Shown here piece by piece: positions 63,889-64,000 of a DNA stretch of 64,000 nt. Position 1 is the stretch's first letter. Every line of letters begins with the position of its first letter. The DNA is taken from contig CM052359.1 in the NCBI GenBank assembly GCA_028551475.1, forward strand, positions 18,353,583-18,417,582, in the 5' to 3' direction. This DNA is from Casuarina equisetifolia (lineage: Eukaryota; Streptophyta; Magnoliopsida; Fagales; Casuarinaceae). The notes beneath the pieces are model-generated. The model searched no databases and was not told the origin of the DNA. It saw nothing but the letters and a program-made list of their open reading frames with translations. The position numbers and the translations under genes were made by a program.

Positions 63889-64000
63889 TTCAATGACCTC
63901 TTGAAGAGAAAGACATTGAGAGATGTCGGTTTCATGCTTGAAATGTAGTGTTTGTTGTTTGCATCCCCATTTATGTGAACCAATTCATGACAATGTGAAG

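Noticed and set aside
1..64000. tRNA, rRNA, snoRNA or microRNA genes
   Set aside because: No cloverleaf with A/B boxes, rRNA block or clear long hairpin was recognised by eye. A covariance-model scan would be needed to exclude small ones.

Overview
This is a 64 kb piece of a plant nuclear genome, most likely from a woody eudicot. The evidence is spliced genes with GT-AG introns, AT-rich spacers, Copia-type LTR retrotransposons, and four host genes whose closest recognisable families are plant-specific or have plant-type sequence. A fifth host gene is MND1. No bacterial operon, CRISPR array, organellar block, rRNA or recognisable tRNA was seen. The species cannot be named from the sequence alone.

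Layout. 1028-3118 (minus): an 11-exon myo-inositol oxygenase gene with all six metal ligands present. 4780-12.3 kb: nested minus-strand Copia retrotransposons, with an LTR-bounded element (6099-11711) apparently inserted in the leader/gag zone of an older, truncated one. 12374-22151 (plus): a decayed Sirevirus-like Copia element about 9.8 kb long with 1.7 kb LTRs. 22152-38.1 kb: about 16 kb of AT-rich DNA in which no gene could be supported. 38215-39405 (plus): an intronless RR-TZF CCCH zinc-finger gene. 39.4-48.4 kb: spacer with a local duplication, a solo LTR and a full copy of a miniature TRIM retrotransposon, plus decayed TRIM-like repeats. 48411-49622 (plus): an R2R3-MYB gene with a GC-AG second intron and an apparent 1-nt frameshift in the C-terminal region. 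51334-56806 (minus): a Tork/Tnt1-like Copia element with a perfect 5-bp target duplication. 58784-62580 (plus): the meiotic gene MND1 in 10 coding exons, the first holding only the ATG. 63559-63888 (plus): a two-exon arabinogalactan-peptide gene.

The host genes are not functionally linked: sugar-acid metabolism, RNA-binding stress regulation, transcription control, meiotic recombination and a cell-surface proteoglycan. About 22-23 kb of the window is recognisable retrotransposon, all of it broken by stops and shifts. I found no convincing new biological system. The most distinctive items are a TRIM family with TG...TA rather than TG...CA termini (two insertions, both with perfect target duplications) and the MYB gene with its GC donor and frameshift.
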